Positions 24,696 through 34,551 of a stretch of DNA of 52,502 nucleotides are shown here, one piece after another. Position numbers and translations under genes: made by a program. The DNA comes from Candidatus Aalborgicola defluviihabitans (lineage in GTDB: Bacteria; Pseudomonadota; Gammaproteobacteria; Burkholderiales; Burkholderiaceae_C). The notes under the pieces were generated by a model, which saw only the letters and a list, made by a program, of their open reading frames with translations, ran no database searches and was not told where the DNA came from. The stretch spans positions 1-52,502 of the forward strand of contig JADIXX010000007.1 in assembly GCA_016705575.1 (NCBI GenBank). The letters are read 5' to 3'. Position 1 is the first letter of the stretch; every line of letters starts with the position of its first letter.

Positions 24696-27611
24696 ATGCA
24701 GGGTTGGCAGACGACGTTTTTGGGCTTGCACGAGCTGCCCCGCGATATCAGCGACTTCGAGATGAAGGCGTTTTTCAGCTTCGATGGTGCTGAGCGCGAG
24801 GCAATCAGCGCGCGCCGCGGTGACGCCCACAAGCTGGGCTTGGCGCTGCACATCGGTTTCCTGCGCATGAGTGGCCGCTTGCTTTATGCGTTTCGGGTGA
24901 TTCCCGTCTTCCTATGGCGCCACTTGAGCGAGGAACTTGGCATTGCCACCCCTGATGTGGCTTCGCTGCGCACACTGTATGGCCGTGAAAAGACGCTGTT
25001 TGACCACCAGCAGCTGGCCTGCACGGTCCTGGGTTTTCGCTGGATGAGTGAGCACCAACGCCGCTCCCTGGTGCGTGAACTGCGGGACGAAGTGGCCCGT
25101 TGCGCCGACCGCGATCAACTGCTGGTGAGAGCCCGCCAATGGTTGTACAAAAACAAGCTGGTGATCGTGCACGAGCGAGCCATCCGGTCCTTGATTGCGA
25201 GCGCACTCACCCAGCTCGAGGCGGAAACAGGTGCCGCCATCGCCGCCAGCGTCGATGCAGCAACCCTTGATCGGTGGCGAACCACGGTGGCAGAACTGCG
25301 CCCAGATGGGCAAACCCAACAAAGCTGGCTGTGGGCAGCACCGGCCAAGCACTCAACCCGCCAAATCAGCGAGGTACTGGAACGCATCGACCTGTTGTAC
25401 GCGCTGGACGTTCATAAACACCTCGCAGACATCCCCGATCTCATTTTGCGCCGCTACGCGCGCCGACTGGTCTCCAGGCCACCATCTGCCGGAGCCAAGA
25501 TCAAGGAGCCAGCGCGCACCGTGGAGGTGGCCTGCTTTCTGCGGTACTGCCTGTTCACCACCACAGACCAATTGATTTTGATGGTGCAACGCCGGATTGC
25601 CGATCTGTGGCGTCAGGCTGCCGCCGAGGTCCCCGCCACCGTCAACTGGGCCGCAATGTACAAAACGCTGCTGGGTGAAGTGGAGGCCTTGAGCGCCAAT
25701 GTTGCCGTGCCCGATGCCGAACTACGGGCAGGTCTTGAAGCATTGGTCACCGAAACCCAAAAACGTAAACCACCGAGCAGGGCCTCCCTGGTACGCGAAG
25801 GCTTGATAGATGGCATTCGGCCCGTACGGTCGCTGCTCGTCGCCATTGCAAAACTCCCGTGGCAGGCCACTGGCGAGCATCCGGCCATCGAATCCTTGGC
25901 CAAGCTGCAAGGGTTTTATCTCAAAAGTTCCAGAAAGCTGCCCGACGATGTTGTGGCCCCTACTCTGGGAAGGGTTTGGCAGGCTTCGATTTCCAGTCCA
26001 GACCGGGAGCGGGCCTTTCAGGCATTGGAGGTGGCGACCTTGTTTGCACTGCGTCGCGCAGTACGCAATGGCTCGGTCTGGATCGAACACAGTCTGAGCT
26101 TCAGGGGCCGTGCACGCTTGTTCTTCACGGACGAGCGCTGGAAAGACGAGTCCAAGAAGCACTATGCCCGTCTATCCTTGCCAGGCAAGGCGGCCACATT
26201 CTTGAAGCCATTACTGGAAAGAGTAACTGCCGGTGTCGAGGCGGTGGCCGAGGCGGCGCGCAGTGGTGCACTGCGCGTCGACGATGAGCTCCATCTCTCA
26301 GCTCTCCCCGCTGAAGACGAAGACCCGGAAGTGACCAAGCTACGGGCAGCTCTGGATCACCGTATTGGTGAGGTGCAGTTACCAGAAGTGATTCTGGCCG
26401 TTGACGCTCAGGTGCGATTTAGCTGGATCATGCTCGGGCGGGAGCCGCGCTCTACCGACGAGTTGCTGATGGTCTATGCCGGCATCATGGCGCACGGCAC
26501 CAGTCTGACCGCGGTCGAGTGCGCGCGCATGATCCCGCAACTGTCTGCCACCAGCATCCGCCAGGCCATGCGCTGGGCGCGGGACGAACGTCGCCTGAGT
26601 CAGGCCTGCCAGGCGGTGTTGGAGTTCATGCAACGCCACCCGATTGCTGCCACTTGGGGTCGCTCGGATTTGGCGTCGTCTGACATGATGAGCATGGAGA
26701 CCACCAAACGAGTTTGGCAGGCCCGACTCGATCCCCGGCGCAACACGCCTTCCATTGGAATTTACTCCCACGTGCGGGACCGTTGGGGGATCTTCCACGC
26801 CCAGCCGTTCGTGCTCAATGAGCGCCAGGCGGGCGTGGCCATCGAAGGCGTCATCCGCCAGGAGCGGCTGGAGACCAGTCAACTGGCTGTGGACACCCAC
26901 GGCTACACCGACTTTGCGATGGCGCTGGCTCGGTTGTTGGGCTTTGATCTGTGCCCGCGGTTGAAAGAGCTCAAGCAGCGACACCTGTTCGTGCCTCGCG
27001 GTACCAAGGTGCCAGAAGAGATAAAGGCAGTGTGTGAGGCCAACATCGACATTGCCTTGATCGAAAAGCATTGGGATAGTCTGGTGCACTTGACAGCATC
27101 CGTGATGAGTGGCCACGCCAGTGCGGTGGCAGCACTGGCGCGATTTGGCTCGGCCGCCCAGGGTGATCCGATCTATGACGCTGGTGTGCAGTTGGGACGC
27201 TTGTTGCGTACGGCGTTTCTGGCGGACTACTTTGTCAAGGACCCCTTCCGCAATGAACTGCGCCGGGTGCTCAATCGTGGCGAGGCGGTTAATGCCCTCA
27301 AACGCGCCATCTATACCGGCCGCATCAGCCCGGCCCAGGCCAAGCGCGTGGATGAAATGCAGGCTGTGGCCGACGCGTTGAGTCTGATGGCCAACATCGT
27401 GATGGCCTGGAATACCTCACAAATGCAGGTAGTCCTGGATCGTTGGTCGAACCGCCGGCAGGTGATTCCGCCGGAACTGATCGGCAAAATTGCGCCCACC
27501 AGGCTGGAGAGCATCAACTTGCGGGGGGTGTTTCGTTTCCCGGTTGACCGGTATGCCGATCAAATTCTGCCGTCGCGGCCAATTGCACCGATTACTGGCA
27601 CCAATGGATGA
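24696..27611 (+). CDS. tnpA: Tn3-family transposase TnpA (IS1071 type)
   Basis: This 971-residue protein starts at ATG 24696, preceded by GAGG at 6 nt; an in-frame start 12 nt earlier is possible. The N-terminal end-binding part begins MQGWQTTFLGLHELPRDISD. The DDE core lies in the C-terminal third: Asp in LAVDAQVRFSW, Asp in QLAVDTHGYTDF and Glu in RVLNRGEAVNAL. Tn3-family transposases act replicatively and form cointegrates. With no resolvase in the element, cointegrates would be resolved only by homologous recombination. The frame is intact and the element may be active. Confidence 0.93.
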   Translation: MQGWQTTFLGLHELPRDISDFEMKAFFSFDGAEREAISARRGDAHKLGLALHIGFLRMSGRLLYAFRVIPVFLWRHLSEELGIATPDVASLRTLYGREKTLFDHQQLACTVLGFRWMSEHQRRSLVRELRDEVARCADRDQLLVRARQWLYKNKLVIVHERAIRSLIASALTQLEAETGAAIAASVDAATLDRWRTTVAELRPDGQTQQSWLWAAPAKHSTRQISEVLERIDLLYALDVHKHLADIPDLILRRYARRLVSRPPSAGAKIKEPARTVEVACFLRYCLFTTTDQLILMVQRRIADLWRQAAAEVPATVNWAAMYKTLLGEVEALSANVAVPDAELRAGLEALVTETQKRKPPSRASLVREGLIDGIRPVRSLLVAIAKLPWQATGEHPAIESLAKLQGFYLKSSRKLPDDVVAPTLGRVWQASISSPDRERAFQALEVATLFALRRAVRNGSVWIEHSLSFRGRARLFFTDERWKDESKKHYARLSLPGKAATFLKPLLERVTAGVEAVAEAARSGALRVDDELHLSALPAEDEDPEVTKLRAALDHRIGEVQLPEVILAVDAQVRFSWIMLGREPRSTDELLMVYAGIMAHGTSLTAVECARMIPQLSATSIRQAMRWARDERRLSQACQAVLEFMQRHPIAATWGRSDLASSDMMSMETTKRVWQARLDPRRNTPSIGIYSHVRDRWGIFHAQPFVLNERQAGVAIEGVIRQERLETSQLAVDTHGYTDFAMALARLLGFDLCPRLKELKQRHLFVPRGTKVPEEIKAVCEANIDIALIEKHWDSLVHLTASVMSGHASAVAALARFGSAAQGDPIYDAGVQLGRLLRTAFLADYFVKDPFRNELRRVLNRGEAVNALKRAIYTGRISPAQAKRVDEMQAVADALSLMANIVMAWNTSQMQVVLDRWSNRRQVIPPELIGKIAPTRLESINLRGVFRFPVDRYADQILPSRPIAPITGTNG

Positions 27612-27644
27612 AACCGATCACGGTTTGACGCCACGAATCCCGGA

Positions 27645-27754
27645 TTTGAAAGTGAACAGGAAAACCAATGAAATCAACGATCTACCCACACCACACCCGC
27701 GCCAGTGCTGGCTTTGCGTACCGCCAGTTATTGCACTGAAAACGAGGGGACCCC
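27645..27754 (-). repeat. Right terminal inverted repeat of the IS1071-like element
   Basis: It is the inverted counterpart of 24551-24660. It ends at a GGGGACCCC core that abuts putA coding sequence. Confidence 0.88.
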
Positions 27755-27898
27755 TTTGGCGGCGAAGGACTGAGCGGCACCGGCCCCAAGGCCGGCGGAC
27801 CACACTATCTCTACCGGTTCTGTGCGGAGCAGACCATCACAGTGAATACCACGGCGGCAGGAGGGAATGCGGCACTGCTGGCCAGTGTGCATGGATAG
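27755..27898 (+). pseudogene. putA: putA 3'-terminal remnant
   Basis: The frame FGGEGLSGTGPKAGGPHYLY, then RFCAEQTITVNTTAAGGNAA and a stop at 27896-27898 is the conserved C-terminus of bifunctional PutA (proline dehydrogenase / L-glutamate-gamma-semialdehyde dehydrogenase). Only 47 codons remain; everything upstream is replaced by the IS1071-like element. The remnant marks chromosomal sequence at this side of the junction. Confidence 0.85.
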
Positions 27899-28004
27899 CG
27901 GTTTTGACCAACCTGGGCGCGCTCATGTTCGACGCGTCTGGTTCAAGGCAATGCCGTCCTAGTCAAGACCAGGGCTTGTCCATTGCCCGTCTGCGCAGGT
28001 CAGA

Positions 28005-31000
28005 TCAACTCGCCCAGCCCTTGGTGACGTGCCAGTTCGCCGCCCAGTCCGGCAAGGCAGCCGCTGGCATGGGCCTGGCAATGCCGAACCCTTGCACCTT
28101 GATACAGCCCATTGACAACAAAAGCGTCCCATGTGCTTTGGTTTCGACGCCCTCGGCAATGATGTCACGCCGAAAGGCGGCGGCCAAGCCAATGACACCC
28201 TTGATGATTGACAGATCGTCTGGGCTGTCAAGCATGTCGCGAACAAAGCTCTGATCTATCTTGATGACTTCAGCGGGCAAGCGCCGGAGGTACGTTAGCG
28301 ACGAATAGCCCGTGCCAAAGTCGTCCAGTGCAAAGTGCACACCCAGGGCGCGGCATGCGTGCATGGCCTCCGAAACCTGTGCTATGTCCTCCAGGGCACT
28401 GGTTTCCAGGATTTCCAGCTCTAGGCTGGATGCATTTACATCCGGTTGGCAATCCAGGAGAGTCTTCAGTCGTTGGTCGAAATTGCCCTGTTGCAATTGA
28501 TGCGCACTGATATTGACGCTCACCGGGAGATGCAATCCGATGGATTGCCAAGCCGACATCTGCGAAAGGGCGGTTGCGATTACCCATTCGCCGAGCTCGA
28601 TGCTGATGGGGTGGTCTTCAATGACGGGCAGGAAGAGCCCAGGCGCCAACAGGCCGCGTTCCGGGTGTTGCCAGCGAATCAGTGCCTCTGCACCTGTCAC
28701 TTCGCCGGTTTGCAGGTTGACCTTGGGCTGGAAATGCAGCACGAATTGCCGGTTCTCGAGGGCATGGCGGACGTGTGCCAGGCTTTCGCGCTGGCTTTGC
28801 ACCGCGGCGTCCTGCTCCAGATCAAACAGGTGATAGCGGTTTTTGCCATTTTGTTTGGCCACGTACATGGCTTGGTCGGCATGTCGCAAGAGAAGGTCTG
28901 CGTCTGCGCCATCCTGCGGAAAAATAGTCACACCAATACTGGCTGAAATCCGCAACAGCAATTCACCCAACGCAACCGGATCGGCAGCTGCCTGCAGCAG
29001 TCGAGCCAGCACAGGCTCGCAATCATGTGCCTGTGGCAGACCTACCAGCACCGCAACGAATTCGTCGCCACCGATGCGAGCCAGCGTGTCCCCGTCGCGC
29101 AGGGCTGCGTTCATGCTGCGGGCCAGCGCCACCAGCAATTCGTCACCGACGGCGTGGCCATACTGATCGTTAACGGCCTTGAACCCATCCAGGTCAAGAT
29201 ACACCACGGCCAGGTATTGACCCCGTCGTTGCGTTTGCGCCATTCCCTGGTGCAAACGATCAGCAAGCAATACGCGATTCGGCAAATTTGTCAGCGCGTC
29301 AAAGTGGGCAATGTGCTCGAGTTGTTGCTCATGCTGCTTGATGGAACTGATGTCCGTGAACAACGAAACGTAGTGTTGGACTTTGCCGTCCACATCACGC
29401 ACGGCACTGATAGAAAGCTGTTCAGCATAGACCTCTCCACTTTTGCGGCGATTCCATACTTCACCGGACCAGCGCCCCTGCTCTAGCAATTCCCTCCACA
29501 TCGCTGCATAGTATTCTGGCGACTGGCGCCCTGATTGCAGAATGCGGGGATTCTTGCCTACGACTTCTTCACGTTCGTAGCCCGTGATGCGGATGAACGT
29601 GTCATTGACGTCAACGATATTGCCAGCGGCATCCGTGATGGATATTCCCTCATGCGCGTGGCTGAATACACTAGCCGCGAGCTGGAGTTTTCGCTCAGCC
29701 TCTTTGAAAGCCGTGACGTCCTGAAAACTCCAAACCCGGCCCATGACCTGTCCATCCAGCAACTGGGGAAGGGAGTGCCGTTGAAACACCCTGCCATCCT
29801 TGAAAACCAGCTGGTCGCGCACCTCCGCCGTAGGCGAAGCATAGGCCCGCGCATTTCCATCAAGGTACTCTGCGGGATTCTGAAGCTGATCCAGAAGCAA
29901 ATTGCGCAATTGCGCCATGTCACCGCTGGTCAATACCGCCTCTGGCATCCGCAAGGCCACCGCCAGTAATGCGTTGTAGTGCTGAATGCGGCCATCATTG
30001 CCAATCACCAGAACCGCTTCCCCCGTAGCCTCCAGTGTTGCTTCCACCAGAGAAAGGGAACCAGCCAATTGCTGGTTGGCATCCTGGAGGCGCGTATTGG
30101 CCAGTGCAACTTCGGCACGTGCTGCCGCCATGCGAGAAAAACCGCGCCACGTGGCCCAACTGCCTCCCAGGATTAAAAACAACAAGACTGCAGTGCCGCC
30201 AAGGACGATGTTCCGCTGGGACTGCCATTGCGCCAGAGCGGATCGGAGTGGCATGCCAACCGACAGCAGCAGGCCCGCATACAACGTGGGGTGCACAGCC
30301 GTTACTGACGGCTCGGCCTGCAATCGTCCTGGCATATCCTGTGCCCCCGCGCCGCCTTTGAGGGATTCCAGCGCGGGGTGCAGCGTTTGTCCGATCAGAA
30401 CATCCACCATCGGGTAACTCACCAGTAGTTGCCCCGACTCTTTTTCGAGCGTCACGGTCAGACGCTGGCTATCGTCTTCAGGGTTCAGCAATGCGGATAG
30501 CAGCGAGAGCTGCAGTTCGGCCACGACAGCGACCACCATGCCATCTGGCAGGCGTTGTGAGCGGGCCAGGTAGAGTACGCGCTCTGAATTGAGGGGATTC
30601 AAGGTGGGAGCGCTGACCATCAGTCCCGCATAAGGTTGTTGCAGCACGGCATCCAAAAATCCAGCCGGCATCGGCAGCCCCAGTCGTTGCGTGCTGGGTC
30701 GGGCGCCGATCAGCGCACTGCCGTCAGAAGCAATCACCGCAATGTCGCGCAGCATCAAATTTTGCTGCAAGGCGGCGCGAACAAGCCGCGACAGGTTTTT
30801 TTCAACTCCAAGCGTCTGCACACCCCTAGATGGAGGTGGTGTTTCTGTGCGCTCCTGTGTGATCCAGATACTCAGCTCGGCCAGCATCATGTCCACGCTT
30901 ACCAAATTGCGGTTGATGTCGGCCTCGCTGTTTTGCGCGACACGGGTTACCAGTGTGCGAGCGCGCTCAAGCGCTTCTGCGTGGTCGCGATAGAGCAGCG

Positions 31001-31202
31001 TGGTCGCAAGTGCCATCACGATCAGGATCAACAACGTTGCCGCCGACAGGACGGCCCACCTCACGCGGCGCAGTGATCCCTGCATTGGAATCGCCCGGAG
31101 GGTGCAGATGGACTGTCCAGCACAACGCAGTCCATCCGGCAGCGCTAGGCGCTTTGAGCCAGCAATCCCGCGGGTTTCCGCCTTCTTATGGGTGCAGATC
31201 AT
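28005..31202 (-). CDS. Membrane-bound GGDEF-EAL protein with periplasmic sensor and PAS domains
   Basis: A 1065-residue cyclic-di-GMP enzyme. Rough order: TM helix 49-71, a periplasmic dCache-like sensor to about 330, a second TM helix near 335-355, two PAS domains (the second at SITDAAGNIVDVNDTFIRIT), GGDEF (ARIGGDEFVAVL) and EAL (GAEALIRWQHPERGLLAP; DDFGTGYSSL; IAEGVETKAHG). Both catalytic signatures are intact, so synthesis and hydrolysis are both possible. The start at 31202 overlaps the binding-protein stop as ATGA. An internal ATG at 31085, just before the first TM helix, is an alternative. Coupling to a solute-binding protein suggests a periplasmic ligand input. Confidence 0.9.
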   Translation of the reverse strand: MICTHKKAETRGIAGSKRLALPDGLRCAGQSICTLRAIPMQGSLRRVRWAVLSAATLLILIVMALATTLLYRDHAEALERARTLVTRVAQNSEADINRNLVSVDMMLAELSIWITQERTETPPPSRGVQTLGVEKNLSRLVRAALQQNLMLRDIAVIASDGSALIGARPSTQRLGLPMPAGFLDAVLQQPYAGLMVSAPTLNPLNSERVLYLARSQRLPDGMVVAVVAELQLSLLSALLNPEDDSQRLTVTLEKESGQLLVSYPMVDVLIGQTLHPALESLKGGAGAQDMPGRLQAEPSVTAVHPTLYAGLLLSVGMPLRSALAQWQSQRNIVLGGTAVLLFLILGGSWATWRGFSRMAAARAEVALANTRLQDANQQLAGSLSLVEATLEATGEAVLVIGNDGRIQHYNALLAVALRMPEAVLTSGDMAQLRNLLLDQLQNPAEYLDGNARAYASPTAEVRDQLVFKDGRVFQRHSLPQLLDGQVMGRVWSFQDVTAFKEAERKLQLAASVFSHAHEGISITDAAGNIVDVNDTFIRITGYEREEVVGKNPRILQSGRQSPEYYAAMWRELLEQGRWSGEVWNRRKSGEVYAEQLSISAVRDVDGKVQHYVSLFTDISSIKQHEQQLEHIAHFDALTNLPNRVLLADRLHQGMAQTQRRGQYLAVVYLDLDGFKAVNDQYGHAVGDELLVALARSMNAALRDGDTLARIGGDEFVAVLVGLPQAHDCEPVLARLLQAAADPVALGELLLRISASIGVTIFPQDGADADLLLRHADQAMYVAKQNGKNRYHLFDLEQDAAVQSQRESLAHVRHALENRQFVLHFQPKVNLQTGEVTGAEALIRWQHPERGLLAPGLFLPVIEDHPISIELGEWVIATALSQMSAWQSIGLHLPVSVNISAHQLQQGNFDQRLKTLLDCQPDVNASSLELEILETSALEDIAQVSEAMHACRALGVHFALDDFGTGYSSLTYLRRLPAEVIKIDQSFVRDMLDSPDDLSIIKGVIGLAAAFRRDIIAEGVETKAHGTLLLSMGCIKVQGFGIARPMPAAALPDWAANWHVTKGWAS

Positions 31203-32320
31203 GGCCTGGTCGCCTGTGTTTCAGCACGTATGCCCGTAACCGGAGCGAGAAGCCGATTCCAGACGGGAACACAGGTATTGCCACAACGCTGAACCCAGGC
31301 CGGCAAGACGCTGTCGCGAAAGGAAATACGAAGCTTGCTCTCGTCAACCGCATTGGTCTGAACTTCTTTCATGAGCCCGGTCTTGCCAGTCAGGCAGCTG
31401 CCGCGCCCGGTATTGCAAGCCACACCCTCATCGGTTTGGCGCTCGGAATCCGCCCAGATTGCGGCCTCCAGTTTTGGCAACTCCGTCTTGATCAGAGATT
31501 TCATATCCGGCGGAAGTGCCGTCCATGCACCCAGATTGGCACCAAAAACAGACAAGCCCCAAGTGGTCGCACTGGTGTGCAAATGGGACGCAACTTCCTG
31601 CAGGCCAATCGCGTTTCCGGACATGGCGCCGGTAATGGCACAGTCCACATTGCCGCTTCGCATGCCCGAGACGACCGCAGAAAACTCCGACTGTATGGGA
31701 ACAGCTCCAAATGGGCGGATCAGATCTGCCTGCGACGGGTTGCTGATGCGTACACGGCGGCCCGCCAGGTCCGCCAGTCCGGTGAAAGAACGGCTACAGA
31801 AAGTGACCTGCGCTGGATACGCATAAATCGCCAGAACTTCGATGCCGTGGCGCTCACGCATCGTTTGCTCCAGGTGAGGCCGAAAAGCCGCGACCGAGCG
31901 TCTGAGGGCTGCCATGTTGGGGTTCATGCCCGCAAGATCCAGTGCCGCCAGCTCAGGGTCGGCCGACAAGATGCCGCCCATCAACATGGTTCCAAAAGGC
32001 ACCACACCCAGTTGCATCAGGCGCAGCATTTCGTGGGTGCGGATCCCGGCTTTGTCAAACGGGACAATCTCCGTCGTGATTTGTCCGCGACTCAATGCAG
32101 GCAGCGTCTTTTGCCAAAACGGCTCTTCTTGGCGCGGAAATTGATTGGCTCCGGCCAAGCCACCGACGATGCGCAGGCGCAGCGGTGCGTTCTTGATGTC
32201 AGAGGGATGCGCGATCAATGGAAGCAGCGTGACTGCCAGCAATCCGGACTTCAGGAAAATCCGCCGGAGCTGATCGCCGCGAGCGACAGTCTGTCGGGGT
32301 AAATCGCCAAGGGTTGTCAT
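31199..32320 (-). CDS. Orphan TRAP-type (DctP-like) solute-binding protein
   Basis: This 373-residue periplasmic protein has a twin-arginine-like signal (LRRIFLKSGLLAVTLLPL near residues 18-35). The mature part has the DctP fold: FWQKTLPALSRGQITTEIVP, then LAGRRVRISNPSQADLIRPF with the conserved Arg that binds carboxylates, and GNVDCAITGAMSG. No TRAP membrane subunits are nearby. Instead the stop overlaps the start of a GGDEF-EAL protein, implying a sensing rather than transport role. The reading frame is also open upstream into the uvrA fragment, but the signal peptide marks ATG 32320 as the true start. Confidence 0.82.
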   Translation of the reverse strand: MTTLGDLPRQTVARGDQLRRIFLKSGLLAVTLLPLIAHPSDIKNAPLRLRIVGGLAGANQFPRQEEPFWQKTLPALSRGQITTEIVPFDKAGIRTHEMLRLMQLGVVPFGTMLMGGILSADPELAALDLAGMNPNMAALRRSVAAFRPHLEQTMRERHGIEVLAIYAYPAQVTFCSRSFTGLADLAGRRVRISNPSQADLIRPFGAVPIQSEFSAVVSGMRSGNVDCAITGAMSGNAIGLQEVASHLHTSATTWGLSVFGANLGAWTALPPDMKSLIKTELPKLEAAIWADSERQTDEGVACNTGRGSCLTGKTGLMKEVQTNAVDESKLRISFRDSVLPAWVQRCGNTCVPVWNRLLAPVTGIRAETQATRP

Positions 32321-32449
32321 CCTGAACCGTCTTGTTTCTGCAAAATTGAGAATCAGAGAAGCTTTTTTGCATCTTAACGCGGTTGGGCCACAACCAAATT
32401 CAGTTGGAACTCTGGCGTCGACCGTATGGCCGTCTTGGTGGCTCGGGCA

Positions 32450-34551
32450 ACTGAGGTTGTGGTCGCTGGCACCGACCACGCGCAGTGTTTGCAAAGCACC
32501 CTGAGTTGCCCGGTGGTGGGCCTCTCGTTCGGCGCGGCGCACGGCGGCGGGACTGGGTGCGTTGCGCGACTTGAATTTGTCTTCATCCCCTGGCTTGGGT
32601 GCAACCGTGGGCAGCCACGGCGTGCGTTTGCCCGGCACTGCAATCTTCAGCGTCTGCGCGAGGTACTGGCCGGTGAGGGACTGGGTGTTGGACTGGATGG
32701 CGTCAAAGTTGCCCTGGGCGATGACGCGACCGCCGTGCACGCCCGCACCCAGCCCCATGTCGATGATGTGGTCCGCCGCGCGCATCATGTCTTCGTCGTG
32801 TTCGACCACCAGCACGCTGTTGCCAATGTCGCGCAGGTGTTTGAGCGTTTCGATCAGCCGGTCGTTGTCGCGCTGGTGCAGGCCGATGCTGGGTTCGTCC
32901 AGCACATACATCACGCCGGTCAGGCCGGAGCCAATTTGCGAAGCCAGCCGGATACGCTGGCTCTCGCCGCCAGACAGCGTCTCGGCGCTGCGGTCCAGGC
33001 TCAGGTAGTTCAGGCCCACGTCGTTCAGGAATTTCAGGCGCAGCCCGATCTCGCGCACCACCTTGGCCGCAATGTCGCCCTTGGCGCCGTGCATGGTCAG
33101 TGTCTGGAAATACGCGTAACTCTCGCGCAGCGTGACGCGGCTGATCTCGAAAATGGCGCGGGCCTGGTCGCCCTCGCCAATCTTGACGTGGCGGGCTTCC
33201 AGCCGCAGGCGCGAGCCGTTGCAGGACTGGCAGGGCTGGGTGCTGCGGTAGCGGGCCAGGTCCTCGCGCACCAGGGCCGAGTCGGTCTCGCGGTAGCGGC
33301 GTGCCATGTTCGGCAGGATGCCTTCAAACGGGTGTTTCTTGGTCAGCTTCTTGCCCTGCGAGGCACCGGAGTCCATGACATAGCTGAACTTGATTTCTTC
33401 CTCGCCCGAGCCCTGCAGGATGGCGGTCTGCACTTCAGGCGGCAGCGATTCGAAGGGTTTGTCGATATCAAACTTGTAGTGCTTGGCCAGGCTCTCCAGC
33501 ATCGAGAAGTAGTAGCCGTTGCGCCGGTCCCAGCCCTTGATGGCACCGCTGGCCAGGCTGAGCGTGGGAAACGCCACCACCCGCGCCGGGTCGAAAAAGT
33601 CCTGCTGGCCCAGGCCGTCGCAACTCGGGCAGGCGCCCACCGGCGAGTTGAACGAAAACAGGCGCGGCTCCAGCTCCGAGATGGAGTGGTTGCAGACAGG
33701 GCAGGCAAACTTGGCATTGAAAAAGTGCTCTTTTGGCCTGTAGCCCTCGTCATTGCTGCGTGAGGCGCTATCATTTTCGATAACGCTCTCCTCCATCTCG
33801 ACGGCGATAGCGCGACCGTTGGCCAGGCGCAGGGCGGCCTCGAAACTCTCGGCCAGGCGCTGTTGCAGGTCGGCGCGCACCTTGACCCGGTCGATCACCA
33901 CATCGATGTCGTGCTTTTCGGTTTTCTTCAACGTGGGCAGGTCGTCGAACGCATAGATGGCGCCGTTGACGCGAAAGCGCACATAGCCCTGGGCCTGCAT
34001 CTCGGCAAACACGTCCAGAAACTCGCCCTTCTTCTCGCGCGCCACCGGCGCCAGGATCATCAGCCGCGTGTCCTGCGGCAGCGCCAGCACGGCATCCACC
34101 ATTTGGCTGACGGTCTGGCTTTGCAGCGGCAGGTCGTGGTCGGGGCAGTAGGGCGTGCCGGCGCGGGCGAACAGCAGGCGCAGGTAGTCGTGGATCTCGG
34201 TCACGGTGCCCACGGTGGAGCGCGGGTTGTGGCTGGTGGCCTTTTGCTCGATCGAGATGGCGGGCGACAGGCCCTCGATCACGTCCACATCGGGCTTGTC
34301 CATCAGCTGCAAAAACTGGCGGGCGTAGGTGGACAGGCTTTCCACATAGCGGCGCTGGCCTTCGGCGTACAGCGTGTCAAAGGCCAGGCTGGACTTGCCG
34401 GAGCCACTCAAACCCGTGATCACCACCAACTGGTTGCGTGGGATGTCGAGGTCGATATTCTTCAGGTTGTGGGTGCGCGCACCCCGGATGCTGATGGTTT
34501 GCTGCTGCAAAGCCCGGGCAAGGTAGGTGCCGTCAGTCGGAGAGTTCAAGG
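32450..34551 (-). pseudogene. uvrA: uvrA 5' half (nucleotide excision repair ATPase), truncated
   Basis: The fragment covers about the first 640 of roughly 950-1000 residues. It shows ISIRGARTHNLKNIDLDIPR, Walker A GLSGSGKSS, the UvrB-interacting insertion, the first zinc finger (CPVCNHSISELEP ... CPSCDGLG), the signature LSGGESQRIRLASQIGSG and Walker B VLDEPSIGLHQRD of ATPase I. It ends at LRVVGASDHNL, exactly where ATPase II should begin, so the second ABC module and the C-terminal zinc finger are absent. The start is also disturbed: no ATG precedes LARALQQQTISI, only TTG codons (34551 or in ALQQQ), and IS91 copy 2 sequence lies immediately upstream. It cannot supply normal UvrA. Confidence 0.88.

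Larger units (their letters stand above)
24551..27754. mobile_element. IS1071-like Tn3-family element
   Basis: The element spans 3,204 bp and has inverted terminal repeats of about 108-110 bp, roughly 95 percent alike (24551-24660 and 27645-27754). Both start GGGGTCCCCTCGTTTTCAGT. It holds one gene, a Tn3-family transposase, and no resolvase. Length, long repeats and gene content match IS1071, known from xenobiotic-degradation plasmids of Comamonadaceae. The flanking pentamers (TGCCC left, TTTGG right) are not a target duplication. Confidence 0.9.

Noticed and set aside
32426..33763. Plus-strand frame of 445 codons opposite uvrA
   Set aside because: Composition is a mirror of the UvrA codons (Val/Ala/Gln/His-rich) with no domain; uvrA motifs on the other strand are unambiguous.
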